13,447 bases of DNA from CAZJZH01 sp964550465 (GTDB taxonomy: Bacteria > Patescibacteriota > Patescibacteriia > JACRDY01): assembly GCA_964550465.1 (NCBI GenBank), contig CAZJZH010000034.1, positions 1-13,447 on the forward strand, written 5' to 3'. Made by a program: the position numbers and the translations under genes. Below the pieces are notes generated by a model, which saw only the letters and a list, made by a program, of their open reading frames with translations, was not told the origin of the DNA and searched no databases. Positions 1 to 5,797 of the stretch are shown in pieces; positions within the stretch are counted from its first letter, which is position 1, and each line of letters starts with the position of its first letter.

Positions 1-751
1 CGTAGTCTGTGGAGAATGGGATCTCTACGCCTGCTCGGTCAGCCACTTCTATCAGAACAGACTTACGATTATAGAAAAAGCTAGCTAGGTTCAAAATAGT
101 ACCATCGCGCTGCTCTCTCTCCATTTTTTCTTTTTCTTTTTTTAGGATGGCCTCCATTTTCACCATTTCCTTGGCAGTGACCTGCTGGCCTAATCGCTCA
201 AGTTCTTTTAGTAGGCCCCTTATCTCCTCTATGTGATATGTCTCCTTCAAATAGTTTAAATCTGTATCTACTAACTGCTGTGCGCACGCTTCAATTGTCT
301 CATATTGAGCATGCAGATCACGTATTGCGTCGTCTCTACTATAGTAGCCTTCTATAAAAATTACTGTAATAGCACGAGTTAACGCTGCCACGTCAGCTTG
401 TGATAGAAATTCTTCTATTTCTTGATCATATTCCTCCTCTTTGATTTCAATGGTATCTTTTAATTTATAAATTATGTCTGAAATATACTCATCATCATAC
501 TCTTCGCGTAGTTTTTGATAAGAGGCCTGGTCAAGGTTTGCCACCTTAAGTACAGCTTGACGAGTTAACTGAGTAAAAAAGCTGCTCCTCGACGGCAGAC
601 TCTGCAACAATAGCTCGAGTCGAGTAGCTCCAGATTCTGTGACTGGTTCATTCAGTCGTAATTCCGCTATAATTTGCTGATATTCAGCAAGGCTGTAATC
701 AGTTTCAGCCGAAGGTATCTCTGATTGTTGACTAGTATCTTCAAATTTCAT
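1..751 (-). CDS. Unknown acidic, helix-rich protein, partial (runs off left edge)
   Basis: An open frame of 250 codons on the minus strand reaches the left edge without a stop. I do not recognise the family. The product begins MKFEDTSQQSEIP, is rich in Glu, Asp, Gln, Leu and Ile, and looks almost entirely helical. A highly charged Lys/Glu stretch (about residues 195-215, with KKEKEKMERE) may be a coiled coil. No signal peptide or membrane segment is seen. The start is uncertain: in-frame ATGs also lie at 796 and 811, and none has a strong Shine-Dalgarno. The 811 ATG would lie at the very end of the tRNA-Trp terminator, so I prefer 751. A TATGAT hexamer at 808-813 could be the -10 of its own promoter. 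Its codons (many ATA, AGA, AGG, TTA) and AT content differ from the neighbouring genes, which hints at a different origin. That it is a real gene is supported by the long open frame and protein-like composition. Confidence 0.6.
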   Translation of the reverse strand, partial: MKFEDTSQQSEIPSAETDYSLAEYQQIIAELRLNEPVTESGATRLELLLQSLPSRSSFFTQLTRQAVLKVANLDQASYQKLREEYDDEYISDIIYKLKDTIEIKEEEYDQEIEEFLSQADVAALTRAITVIFIEGYYSRDDAIRDLHAQYETIEACAQQLVDTDLNYLKETYHIEEIRGLLKELERLGQQVTAKEMVKMEAILKKEKEKMEREQRDGTILNLASFFYNRKSVLIEVADRAGVEIPFSTDY

Positions 752-814
752 AGGAAATTTACTATTATTAACTAATATCCTAGTTACGCTTACCATTTCC
801 ACACCAATCATACC

Positions 815-840
815 AAAAAATCCCTGTTTTTCACAGGAAT
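815..840 (-). terminator. Rho-independent terminator after tRNA-Trp
   Basis: Read on the minus strand, ATTCCTGT and ACAGGGAT pair (8 bp, one G-U) around a GAAAA loop and run straight into a T-tract (forward A815-A820). It starts a few bases after the CCA end of tRNA-Trp and so closes the tRNA-Thr/rpmG/tRNA-Trp unit. Confidence 0.75.
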
Positions 841-844
841 ATTT

Positions 845-918
845 TGGCAGGGGCTGAGGGAATCGAACCCCCGACCTCGGTTTTGGAGACCGATGTTATA
901 CCATTTAACTAAGCCCCC
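845..918 (-). tRNA. tRNA-Trp (anticodon CCA)
   Basis: On the minus strand the acceptor GGGGGCT (918-912) pairs with AGCCCCT, with a G-U at the first pair. The anticodon stem TCGGT/ACCGA encloses the loop CTCCAAA, giving anticodon CCA for tryptophan. The T-arm GGGGGTTCGATTCCCTC is canonical. The discriminator is G (position 848), and a CCA tail is encoded at 847-845, unlike tRNA-Thr upstream. It lies 25 bases after the rpmG stop codon and just before a terminator. Confidence 0.95.
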
Positions 919-920
919 AC

Positions 921-955
921 AAAAGAAACAAAGTAGTTTTCGGCTACTTTGTTTC
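921..955 (-). terminator. Hairpin with T-tract overlapping the rpmG stop codon
   Basis: GAAACAAAGTAG pairs perfectly with CTACTTTGTTTC (12 bp) around a 7-base loop, followed on the minus strand by TTTT. The rpmG stop codon is part of the stem. It may be a partial terminator or an RNA-processing hairpin that separates the rpmG mRNA from tRNA-Trp, because tRNA-Trp downstream shows no obvious promoter of its own. Confidence 0.55.
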
Positions 956-1108
956 CTTAAACACCACGTGCTTTTTCAGCTTCTGAGAGAACTTCTTCAG
1001 CTCCAATCGAATGCCGGAAAGCTTCTTTTTGTTCTTGCGGGTGCGGATAATTTCGCCGGTGTCTTTATGTTCCAGCTTGACCCACTTGTCATCTGTACGT
1101 TTTGCCAT
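944..1108 (-). CDS. rpmG: 50S ribosomal protein L33
   Basis: This 54-residue protein (start MAKRTDDKWVKLEHKD, end KHVVFKETK) matches L33 in length and pattern. TGEIIRTRKNK, the central RLELKKF and the C-terminal HVVFKE correspond to family-typical TKNK, LELKKF and HVIYKE. L33 is a small basic protein of the large ribosomal subunit near the E site. It has no CxxC zinc pairs, so it is the Cys-free (C-minus) form. It sits between tRNA-Thr and tRNA-Trp, a classic bacterial arrangement that usually continues into secE and nusG, which do not follow here. The ATG at 1108 has no clear Shine-Dalgarno. The stop TAG lies inside a 12-bp hairpin. Confidence 0.93.
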   Translation of the reverse strand: MAKRTDDKWVKLEHKDTGEIIRTRKNKKKLSGIRLELKKFSQKLKKHVVFKETK

Positions 1109-1132
1109 ATGTTCACAATAGAATGTTTACAA

Positions 1133-1205
1133 AGCCGAGGACAGGATTTGAACCCGCGACCTACTGTTTACAAAACAGTTGCTCTACCAGCTGAGCTACC
1201 TCGGC
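1133..1205 (-). tRNA. tRNA-Thr (anticodon UGU)
   Basis: The acceptor GCCGAGG (1205-1199) pairs fully with CCTCGGC. The D-arm is AGCTCAGCTGGTAGAGCA. The anticodon stem ACTGT/ACAGT encloses TTTGTAA, giving anticodon TGT for threonine. The T-arm is GCGGGTTCAAATCCTGT. The discriminator is T at 1133, and no CCA is encoded. It is the first gene of the unit driven by the promoter at 1266-1294. Confidence 0.95.
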
Positions 1206-1222
1206 GCAGGCCTATAACCACC

Positions 1223-1240
1223 GGGTAATAGCTATTACCC
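1223..1240. repeat. 18-bp perfect palindrome in the tRNA operon leader
   Basis: GGGTAATAGCTATTACCC is its own reverse complement. It lies between the promoter (transcription expected to begin near 1259) and tRNA-Thr, so it would be transcribed. As RNA it could fold into a 7-bp stem with an AGCT loop. As DNA it could bind a dimeric regulator. Which of these applies cannot be told from sequence. Confidence 0.6.
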
Positions 1241-1265
1241 ACTCTATCCTAGGACAGTACGGCCA

Positions 1266-1294
1266 AGTCTACTATATAACTACCTCCCTGTCAA
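1266..1294 (-). promoter_or_regulatory. Sigma70-type promoter for tRNA-Thr/rpmG/tRNA-Trp
   Basis: On the minus strand a consensus -35 TTGACA (1294-1289) is followed after 17 bases by TAGACT (1271-1266). It begins two bases after the secF stop codon and gives a leader of about 54 bases before tRNA-Thr. Confidence 0.75.
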
Positions 1295-1296
1295 CA

Positions 1297-2229
1297 CTAA
1301 CCACGCTGACTGAGCTGCTTCCAGCTGACCAGTAACGGGCTGGCTAAGAAGATAGATGAGTACGTACCAGCCACTACACCGATAATCAAAGTAGTCACAA
1401 ATGGCTGAATGGTGGCACCGCCAAAGAAGAAGACCGCCAGCAAGACTAACAGTGTAGTCACCGATGCATTAATTGATCGACCAATAGTGGCATTAACCGC
1501 CTTGTTAACCGTACCAGCAAAGTCGCCATGGTAGTTGTAGAGGTTTTCGCGGGTGCGGTCGAAAATAACGATGGTGTCGTTAACTGAATACCCAATAACC
1601 GTCAGGATAGCCGCTACAAACGGCGCGCCAATCTCGATGCCAAAGAAATAACCAAGCAGGGCGAAGACACCACAGGTGATCAGTACGTCGTGAAGCAAGG
1701 CGATGATAGCAATAACGCCGTACTTCCAGCTTTTGACTGGCCGACTAACCTTACGGAAAGCCCAGGCGATGTAGGCAATAATAGCCCCCAGCACCACCAC
1801 ACTAGCCCAAACACTCTTCTGGCGCAGTTCTTGACCAATGGTAGGGCCAATTGAGTCAAAGCGCAGCTCTACTACTTCAGGTACCTCACCGTCAGTCGTT
1901 TCAGTGGTGGTGTCACCAAGTGTTTTGCCAATAGCGGTCAATACTGCCTGGTGCTCTTCTTCACTGACCTCTCGGAACCGCAGTAAGAGTTTGTCATCAT
2001 CACTAGGCTGGATAGTGATATCACCCAGCTCTAGCTCTGTCAGTGCACCGCGTAAATCATCACTGTTTGGTACAGCGGCGTTGGTAAACTGTACTTCTAA
2101 CAAACTACCGCCAGTAAAGTCAGTCCCCAAACGCAAGCCAAAGACGCTCAGTGCAACAATCGAGCCAATCACCAGTATCAGTGACAGACCATAGAACCAA
2201 CGACGTTTTTGGATAATTGGCAAATGCAT
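1297..2229 (-). CDS. secF: Protein translocase subunit SecF
   Basis: SecF pairs with SecD in the inner membrane, where SecDF uses the proton gradient to pull preproteins out of the SecYEG channel. The 310 residues match the family's length. A first membrane helix (about 11-33) is followed by the signature GTDFTGGSLLEVQF (about 36-49) and a small external domain. SIGPTIGQEL then leads into the helix at about 138-158. The cluster IALLHDVLITCGVFALLG and VIGYSVNDTIVIFDRTREN, with its conserved Asp residues, follows, and then helices through NASVTTLLVLLAVFFFGG. It begins three bases after the secD stop and has no Shine-Dalgarno, so it is probably translated by coupling with secD. A promoter for the next unit follows its stop directly. 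Confidence 0.96.
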   Translation of the reverse strand: MHLPIIQKRRWFYGLSLILVIGSIVALSVFGLRLGTDFTGGSLLEVQFTNAAVPNSDDLRGALTELELGDITIQPSDDDKLLLRFREVSEEEHQAVLTAIGKTLGDTTTETTDGEVPEVVELRFDSIGPTIGQELRQKSVWASVVVLGAIIAYIAWAFRKVSRPVKSWKYGVIAIIALLHDVLITCGVFALLGYFFGIEIGAPFVAAILTVIGYSVNDTIVIFDRTRENLYNYHGDFAGTVNKAVNATIGRSINASVTTLLVLLAVFFFGGATIQPFVTTLIIGVVAGTYSSIFLASPLLVSWKQLSQRG

Positions 2230-2232
2230 AGG

Positions 2233-3921
2233 TTATTCTGTGCTATCAGCTACTGGCTTAGGGCGGTTAAATAAGAAGTATAGTCGTTCAGCCCAGCGAC
2301 CTAAGAACACTCGCATAAAGCCGCGGGTAACGGTAATAGCGGTAAACATTGAGGTCAAGATACCGATACTCAAGGTCAAAGCAAAGCCTTTGATCAAGCT
2401 AGTGGTGAACCAGAACAGAATCAAACAGGTGATCAGGGTAGAGACATTACCATCGCGGATTGACGGCCAAGCTCGCTTAAAACCTTCTTCGACTGACTGG
2501 TGCACAGACTGACCCTTCTTCAACTCTTCACGCATCCGTTCAAAAATCAAAATGTTGGCATCAACCGCCATACCAATCGACAGGATAAACCCAGCAATAC
2601 CCGCCAAGGTCAAGGTAATACCAATCAACTTGAACAGGGTTAAGACAAAGATGCCGTAGACTGCCAGAGCAACCACTGCAAACACTCCTGGTAAGCGGTA
2701 GTAGAGAATCATGAAAATAGCTACGGCCAGTAAGCCGATCAGGCCGGCAAACAAACTGCGATCAACGGATTGCTGCCCTAAGGTCGCCCCGACGGTTTGT
2801 TGAGAGATAAGCTCAATTGGTACTGGTAGCGCACCGGCGTTAAGGCGCTGTGCTAGCAGCTTAGCTTCTTCTAGGGTGAAATCTCCGGTAATGACTGCTT
2901 CCCCACCAGTGATAGCCTCTGTCACTCGGGGTGAAGAAATCACTTGTCCATCAAGGAAAATGCCGATTAACTCACCAACATGTTCACGGGTCAGGTCAGC
3001 AAATAATTCTTTGCCTTCACTATCAAATTGCAGTGACACATTTGGCGTGCCAACAGTCTGATCAAAGACTACTTGAGCGCCATCTAACTGTTTACCGCCC
3101 AAGTCAGTATTGGCCCACTGCAGGGTCTGCTGGTAAGCGGCTTCGGTCTGAGTAGCGATGAGGATATGACGACCCCGGACTTGGTAGTCGTCCCCTTCTC
3201 CTTGTTCTGCTTCTTTGTAAATAATGTGGTAGCCAAAGGCTGTTTCCACCACTTCTGGGTAAATCTCCCCTACTGCCAACTCGTCAAACAAAACACTGTC
3301 AAACTCTGGTACAAACACGCCGCGTGGTACAAAGCCGAGGTCACCGCCTTGGGCGGCAGAGCCAGGGTCTTCTGAATTCTCCGTTGCTAGCTCGGCAAAG
3401 CGTTCGATTGGTGAGTTAAGCGCTTCGCTTAACAAATCTTCTGCCTTTTGACGAGCTGCGGTGTTGTATTCTTCTAGTTCAGCTAGCTGTTCCTCAGTTA
3501 ATGGTTGCGGATCAGCTTGAATCTTGAACTCTAGCAACGGCGTTTCACCAATCAAGGTAATGGCTTCTGTCACATCATGCACACCGGCCAATTCTACTAC
3601 CACTCGGTGGTTATCACCACTACCGCTGGTCTGGACTACCGGTTCAGAGATACCAAAAGCGTTAACTCGGCGCTCGATCACATCGCGGACCCCTTCTAGG
3701 GCTTCGTCACGCTCCCCGGCTGGTACGCCAGAGACGTCTGCCTGGTAGATCAAGTGAGTACCCCCCTGTAAATCAAGCCCTAGCTTAAACTGCTGTTCAA
3801 ACCAGCCTAAATTCCAACCAGTTGTTTGGCTGAGCGCGGCCGGATAGACAAAAAAACCAGCTACCACGGCGGCAACCAGGAGAAGGGCGACAGAAATGCG
3901 TTGTTTGAGACTTTTTCCCAT
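2233..3921 (-). CDS. secD: Protein translocase subunit SecD with inserted parvulin-type PPIase domain
   Basis: SecD is the larger half of the SecDF export motor. The order is a TM helix (8-30), FKLGLDLQGGTHLIY (45-59), a P1 base part with VIERRVNAFGISEP (81-94), LLEFKIQAD (119-127), an insertion (about 140-260), the P1 part DLGGKQLDGAQV and FLDGQVISSPRV, and NAGALPVPIE. Five TM helices follow, with GMAVDANILIFERMREE (450-466) holding the conserved membrane Asp454. The insertion has clear PpiC/rotamase motifs: FAELATENSEDPGSAA, QGGDLGF, FVPEFD and FGYHIIYKEA. The strand that normally opens that domain, RHILIAT (251-257), comes after the rest, so the domain looks circularly permuted. Residues matching parvulin active-site positions (D194, F207, H222, H252) are kept. 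This domain would face outside the membrane next to emerging preprotein. The gene has a promoter at 3942-3969 and no Shine-Dalgarno before its ATG. Confidence 0.95.
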   Translation of the reverse strand: MGKSLKQRISVALLLVAAVVAGFFVYPAALSQTTGWNLGWFEQQFKLGLDLQGGTHLIYQADVSGVPAGERDEALEGVRDVIERRVNAFGISEPVVQTSGSGDNHRVVVELAGVHDVTEAITLIGETPLLEFKIQADPQPLTEEQLAELEEYNTAARQKAEDLLSEALNSPIERFAELATENSEDPGSAAQGGDLGFVPRGVFVPEFDSVLFDELAVGEIYPEVVETAFGYHIIYKEAEQGEGDDYQVRGRHILIATQTEAAYQQTLQWANTDLGGKQLDGAQVVFDQTVGTPNVSLQFDSEGKELFADLTREHVGELIGIFLDGQVISSPRVTEAITGGEAVITGDFTLEEAKLLAQRLNAGALPVPIELISQQTVGATLGQQSVDRSLFAGLIGLLAVAIFMILYYRLPGVFAVVALAVYGIFVLTLFKLIGITLTLAGIAGFILSIGMAVDANILIFERMREELKKGQSVHQSVEEGFKRAWPSIRDGNVSTLITCLILFWFTTSLIKGFALTLSIGILTSMFTAITVTRGFMRVFLGRWAERLYFLFNRPKPVADSTE

Positions 3922-3941
3922 AGGGAGTGAAACTGCGGCTT

Positions 3942-3969
3942 AGTATAGCGCGCTTGAGAGAAAATGCAA
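3942..3969 (-). promoter_or_regulatory. Sigma70-type promoter for secD-secF
   Basis: On the minus strand TTGCAT (3969-3964) is followed after 16 bases by TATACT (3947-3942). This predicts a start near 3935, about 14 bases before the secD ATG, which agrees with the missing Shine-Dalgarno. Confidence 0.6.
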
Positions 3970-3980
3970 GCAGGGTGTGG

Positions 3981-4004
3981 TATCAGATATGGGATATCAG
4001 ATAT
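3981..4004. repeat. Two copies of TATCAGATAT upstream of the secDF promoter
   Basis: TATCAGATAT occurs at 3981-3990 and 3995-4004, a 14-base period. The pair lies 11 bases upstream of the secD -35 box, where an activator site or UP-like element would sit. It occupies most of the short gap between secD and the next gene. Confidence 0.45.
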
Positions 4005-4030
4005 AAGGGGTAGTGGTGGTGGCCTCTACC

Positions 4031-4294
4031 TTATTTACCTACTCTGTACCGCCGTAGCCACCGGCGCTTGAAAAACGGTAGTGTTAGAGTTGATAGCATG
4101 AACCCCACTGCCGGCACGATGGCATTGAGGAACGGCCGGTCGATAGCAATAACCCATAAGTACAGGGCAATGGCGATGTAGGTGAATAGCGTTAACAGTC
4201 CTCGCCGCGTCCAGCTGGTTTCCCAAGCTTTGTCGGCAGTGACGCGATTGTTCCGCTCTTCTACGGCCGCCAGTCGTTGTTCGATATCTGACAT
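4031..4294 (-). CDS. Small two-TM membrane protein with N-terminal helix
   Basis: The 87-residue protein has a charged helical N-terminus (MSDIEQRLAAVEERNNRV), the motif DKAWETSWTRR (21-31), a first membrane helix (about 33-52, LLTLFTYIAIALYLWVI) and a second (about 58-74, IVPAVGFMLSTLTLPFF). It ends with a very basic tail, FKRRWLRRYRVGK. The Arg-rich ends suggest that both termini are cytoplasmic. The DKAWETS-xRR plus two-helix pattern is one I associate with uncharacterised proteins common in Patescibacteria, and no function is known to me. It is the last gene of the ASCH/DUF1653 unit, four bases after the DUF1653 stop. Confidence 0.75.
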   Translation of the reverse strand: MSDIEQRLAAVEERNNRVTADKAWETSWTRRGLLTLFTYIAIALYLWVIAIDRPFLNAIVPAVGFMLSTLTLPFFKRRWLRRYRVGK

Positions 4295-4298
4295 ATAG

Positions 4299-4520
4299 TT
4301 ATGGTTTTGCTATATATTGAAATCGTTTAACTACTCTACCCTCCACCACTACGTCTTCGGTAAACATGGCCAGTGGTCGCACCCACCAGGAGTAGTTACC
4401 GTAAAGCGTGCGATAGACCACCATCCACTCCTCCGTCTCGCTATGCCGGGCTACCGCCAGTACTTCGTATAGCGGGCCTTTGTAGTGGCGATAGGTGCCA
4501 AGCGGTAGTGGAGCTGCCAT
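4299..4520 (-). CDS. DUF1653 family protein
   Basis: This is a small soluble protein of 73 residues from the preferred start. It has the run of motifs I know from DUF1653: LGTYRHYKGPLYEVL, ARHSETEEWMVVYR, LYGNYSWWVRP and MFTEDV, ending in VVKRFQYI. The domain fills nearly the whole protein. Its biochemical function is unknown to me. An in-frame ATG at 4541 would add seven residues (MILSCSS). I prefer the ATG at 4520 because the domain begins a few residues later, but neither start has a good Shine-Dalgarno. It follows the ASCH gene on the same strand and is followed closely by the two-TM gene, so the three are probably one operon. Confidence 0.85.
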   Translation of the reverse strand: MAAPLPLGTYRHYKGPLYEVLAVARHSETEEWMVVYRTLYGNYSWWVRPLAMFTEDVVVEGRVVKRFQYIAKP

Positions 4521-4557
4521 ACTACTGCAACTCAAAATCAATCATCTTGACTATAGT

Positions 4558-4845
4558 CTACCAGCTGACGGCGTCACCATAGTATGTCTTATATGTTTGC
4601 AACATCACTTCCCGGCTCTCAAATGGTTCATGACCGACAAAATCTGCGGCGGTAATCTGTTTGAGCGGCTTTTCTGTCACGGCCGTAATAATAGCCGTGG
4701 CAAATGGTTGTTGTGTTTCTGACACCAGTAGTTCCAGTTGGTCCCCCACTTGTAAGTCTTTATCATCAAACAGTCGCCAAGTAGCGGTTTTGCTCCCGGC
4801 CACAATTAGGTCGGCTAAGTGTTGGCGAAATTTTAACTGCTTCAT
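4558..4845 (-). CDS. ASCH domain protein
   Basis: The 95 residues form a single ASCH domain, a PUA-like beta-barrel fold thought to bind RNA or modified nucleotides. The typical pattern is visible: LIVAGSKTATWRLFDD (13-28, the GxKxxTxR-type motif), LQVGDQLELLVSE with the conserved GD, the alternating strand region FATAIITAVTEKPLKQI, and the C-terminal GHEPFESREVMLQTYKTYYG. The substrate cannot be told from sequence. It is the first gene of a three-gene unit (ASCH, DUF1653, two-TM protein) with a promoter at 4882-4910. The start at 4845 has no strong Shine-Dalgarno. Confidence 0.87.
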   Translation of the reverse strand: MKQLKFRQHLADLIVAGSKTATWRLFDDKDLQVGDQLELLVSETQQPFATAIITAVTEKPLKQITAADFVGHEPFESREVMLQTYKTYYGDAVSW

Positions 4846-4881
4846 ATTAAAATAGTCTTAACGGTATTGCTGGACACCATC

Positions 4882-4910
4882 AGTGTAATCAACTACGCTA
4901 GTTAAATCAA
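4882..4910 (-). promoter_or_regulatory. Promoter for the ASCH/DUF1653/two-TM unit
   Basis: On the minus strand TTGATT (4910-4905) is followed after 17 bases by TACACT (4887-4882), about 36 bases before the ASCH start codon. The plus-strand gene diverges from the same gap. Confidence 0.5.
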
Positions 4911-4924
4911 CACAGTTCTTTTAC

Positions 4925-4931
4925 AAGGAGG
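4925..4931 (+). promoter_or_regulatory. Strong Shine-Dalgarno deciding the start at 4938
   Basis: AAGGAGG lies six bases before the ATG at 4938. A TTG at 4932 would directly abut the Shine-Dalgarno and is therefore excluded as the start. Confidence 0.85.
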
Positions 4932-4937
4932 TTGACT

Positions 4938-5183
4938 ATGTATAGACACCCCGTTGAAGAAGCAGTCAGGGCGTTCGGCATCTTTTGGTTGATGATTTTT
5001 ACCGTCATGCTCCTCGGTGAACATTGGACGACGATCATTGGCTGGCTACCAGATCTGGCAGGCGGTAGCCCCAGCCCACCACTCAGGTCTGCTGCCGCCA
5101 GCCCACTATTGCCCTATGTTGTGGCTTTAGGTGTGGTTGGCTGTTTAGGGCAATGGATCTTCAATGCCGTTCATCGCCACTAA
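4938..5183 (+). CDS. Small two-TM membrane protein, function unknown
   Basis: The 81-residue product has a short N-terminus (MYRHPVEEAVR), a first membrane helix at about 12-30 (AFGIFWLMIFTVMLLGEHW), a Gly/Pro/Ser/Ala-rich loop (about 38-55) and a second helix at about 58-76 (PYVVALGVVGCLGQWIF). It ends in NAVHRH. I do not recognise the family. The reading frame is supported by an ideal Shine-Dalgarno with six-base spacing and by a hairpin terminator 12 bases after the stop. It is divergent from the ASCH operon and convergent with the YjjX-like gene. No clear promoter was found for it in 4846-4924. Confidence 0.75.
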   Translation: MYRHPVEEAVRAFGIFWLMIFTVMLLGEHWTTIIGWLPDLAGGSPSPPLRSAAASPLLPYVVALGVVGCLGQWIFNAVHRH

Positions 5184-5195
5184 TGACACATCTCA

Positions 5196-5229
5196 AAAAC
5201 CACCAGCTAATCTTGGTGGTTTTGTTTTT
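5196..5229. terminator. Bidirectional terminator between convergent genes
   Basis: AAAACCACCA (5196-5205) and TGGTGGTTTT (5214-5223) form a 10-bp stem with an 8-base loop. A T-rich tract follows on the plus strand (to 5229) and TTTTT on the minus strand. The minus-strand gene's TAG (5207-5209) lies in the loop, so its last codons form part of the hairpin. Confidence 0.8.
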
Positions 5230-5752
5230 GTTGAAAATCAAGGTGAATCAGCGCTGTGCGTAAAGACTGCTTGGTGTATTCTTTGCGGTCCAATCGCCCG
5301 CCGGTCAGTACAGAAATAACTCCCTCTTCATGACCAATGTAGTCTTTATCGGTTAATCCAGCCGCTTTGGCAGCATGGCTCATGTTTAAGCCGGTTTGCA
5401 TGGCGTCATACAAGGCTTGTGGCGGCTCCCAGGCTGATGACAGCCCTAAGTGATGCTGTTGACCATCATAGATAGCACAGACACAGACGTCCATGGTGCC
5501 GTGGGTGGTTTTTGGGACGGCCATCAGGCCGGACTCTAGGCCAATGCTGTAGTCAACATCATCGGTCCAGGCCGCCACAGCGCGACTAAGGGCGCCATCA
5601 ACTGTTTCGTCTAATGACGTTGGCTGATCAGCAGCGCTTGATTGTACGGCTACGCCCACTATGTCAGCTTCAGCAAACTGTGAATACTCCGCCAGTATCT
5701 CCCTGACGGCGGCAATTTTGGTTGGGTTTTCTGTGCCGATGGTTATTTTCAT
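5207..5752 (-). CDS. YjjX/NTPase_I-T family inosine/xanthosine triphosphatase
   Basis: Members of this family (DUF84, YjjX-like) hydrolyse ITP and XTP to keep deaminated purines out of nucleic acids. The 181 residues fit the family's length. Diagnostic parts are KITIGTENPTKIAAVREIL (2-20), VQSSAADQPTSLDETVDGALSRA (36-58) with the conserved DQP and ET-GA pattern, YSIGLESGL (68-76, family GIEGG), DVCVCAIYDG (88-97) and GVISVLTGGRLDRKEYTKQSL (144-164). I chose the ATG at 5752 because the family motif starts at residue 2. A longer frame upstream to 5854 adds 34 non-conserved residues that overlap the putative RNA gene. Cytoplasmic. No neighbour shares its strand closely, so it may be monocistronic. 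I could not assign its promoter. Confidence 0.88.
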   Translation of the reverse strand: MKITIGTENPTKIAAVREILAEYSQFAEADIVGVAVQSSAADQPTSLDETVDGALSRAVAAWTDDVDYSIGLESGLMAVPKTTHGTMDVCVCAIYDGQQHHLGLSSAWEPPQALYDAMQTGLNMSHAAKAAGLTDKDYIGHEEGVISVLTGGRLDRKEYTKQSLRTALIHLDFQQKQNHQD

Positions 5753-5762
5753 ACAGTTCGAG

Positions 5763-5791
5763 TTGCGTAGAATACTGAATAATGTTATGCT
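5763..5791 (+). promoter_or_regulatory. Promoter for the putative structured RNA
   Basis: TTGCGT (5763-5768) and TATGCT (5786-5791) are separated by exactly 17 bases. The predicted start, about seven bases downstream (near 5798), coincides with the first base of the closing helix of the RNA. This agreement is the main support for both. Confidence 0.5.
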
Positions 5792-5797
5792 CCCTAT

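Noticed and set aside
893..1228. Plus-strand open frame of 111 codons
   Set aside because: It runs antisense across tRNA-Trp, rpmG and tRNA-Thr, which are all firmly identified on the minus strand.
1838..3748. Several plus-strand open frames of 61-118 codons
   Set aside because: They lie antisense within secF and secD, with Ser/Arg/Thr-rich shadow composition and no ribosome binding sites.
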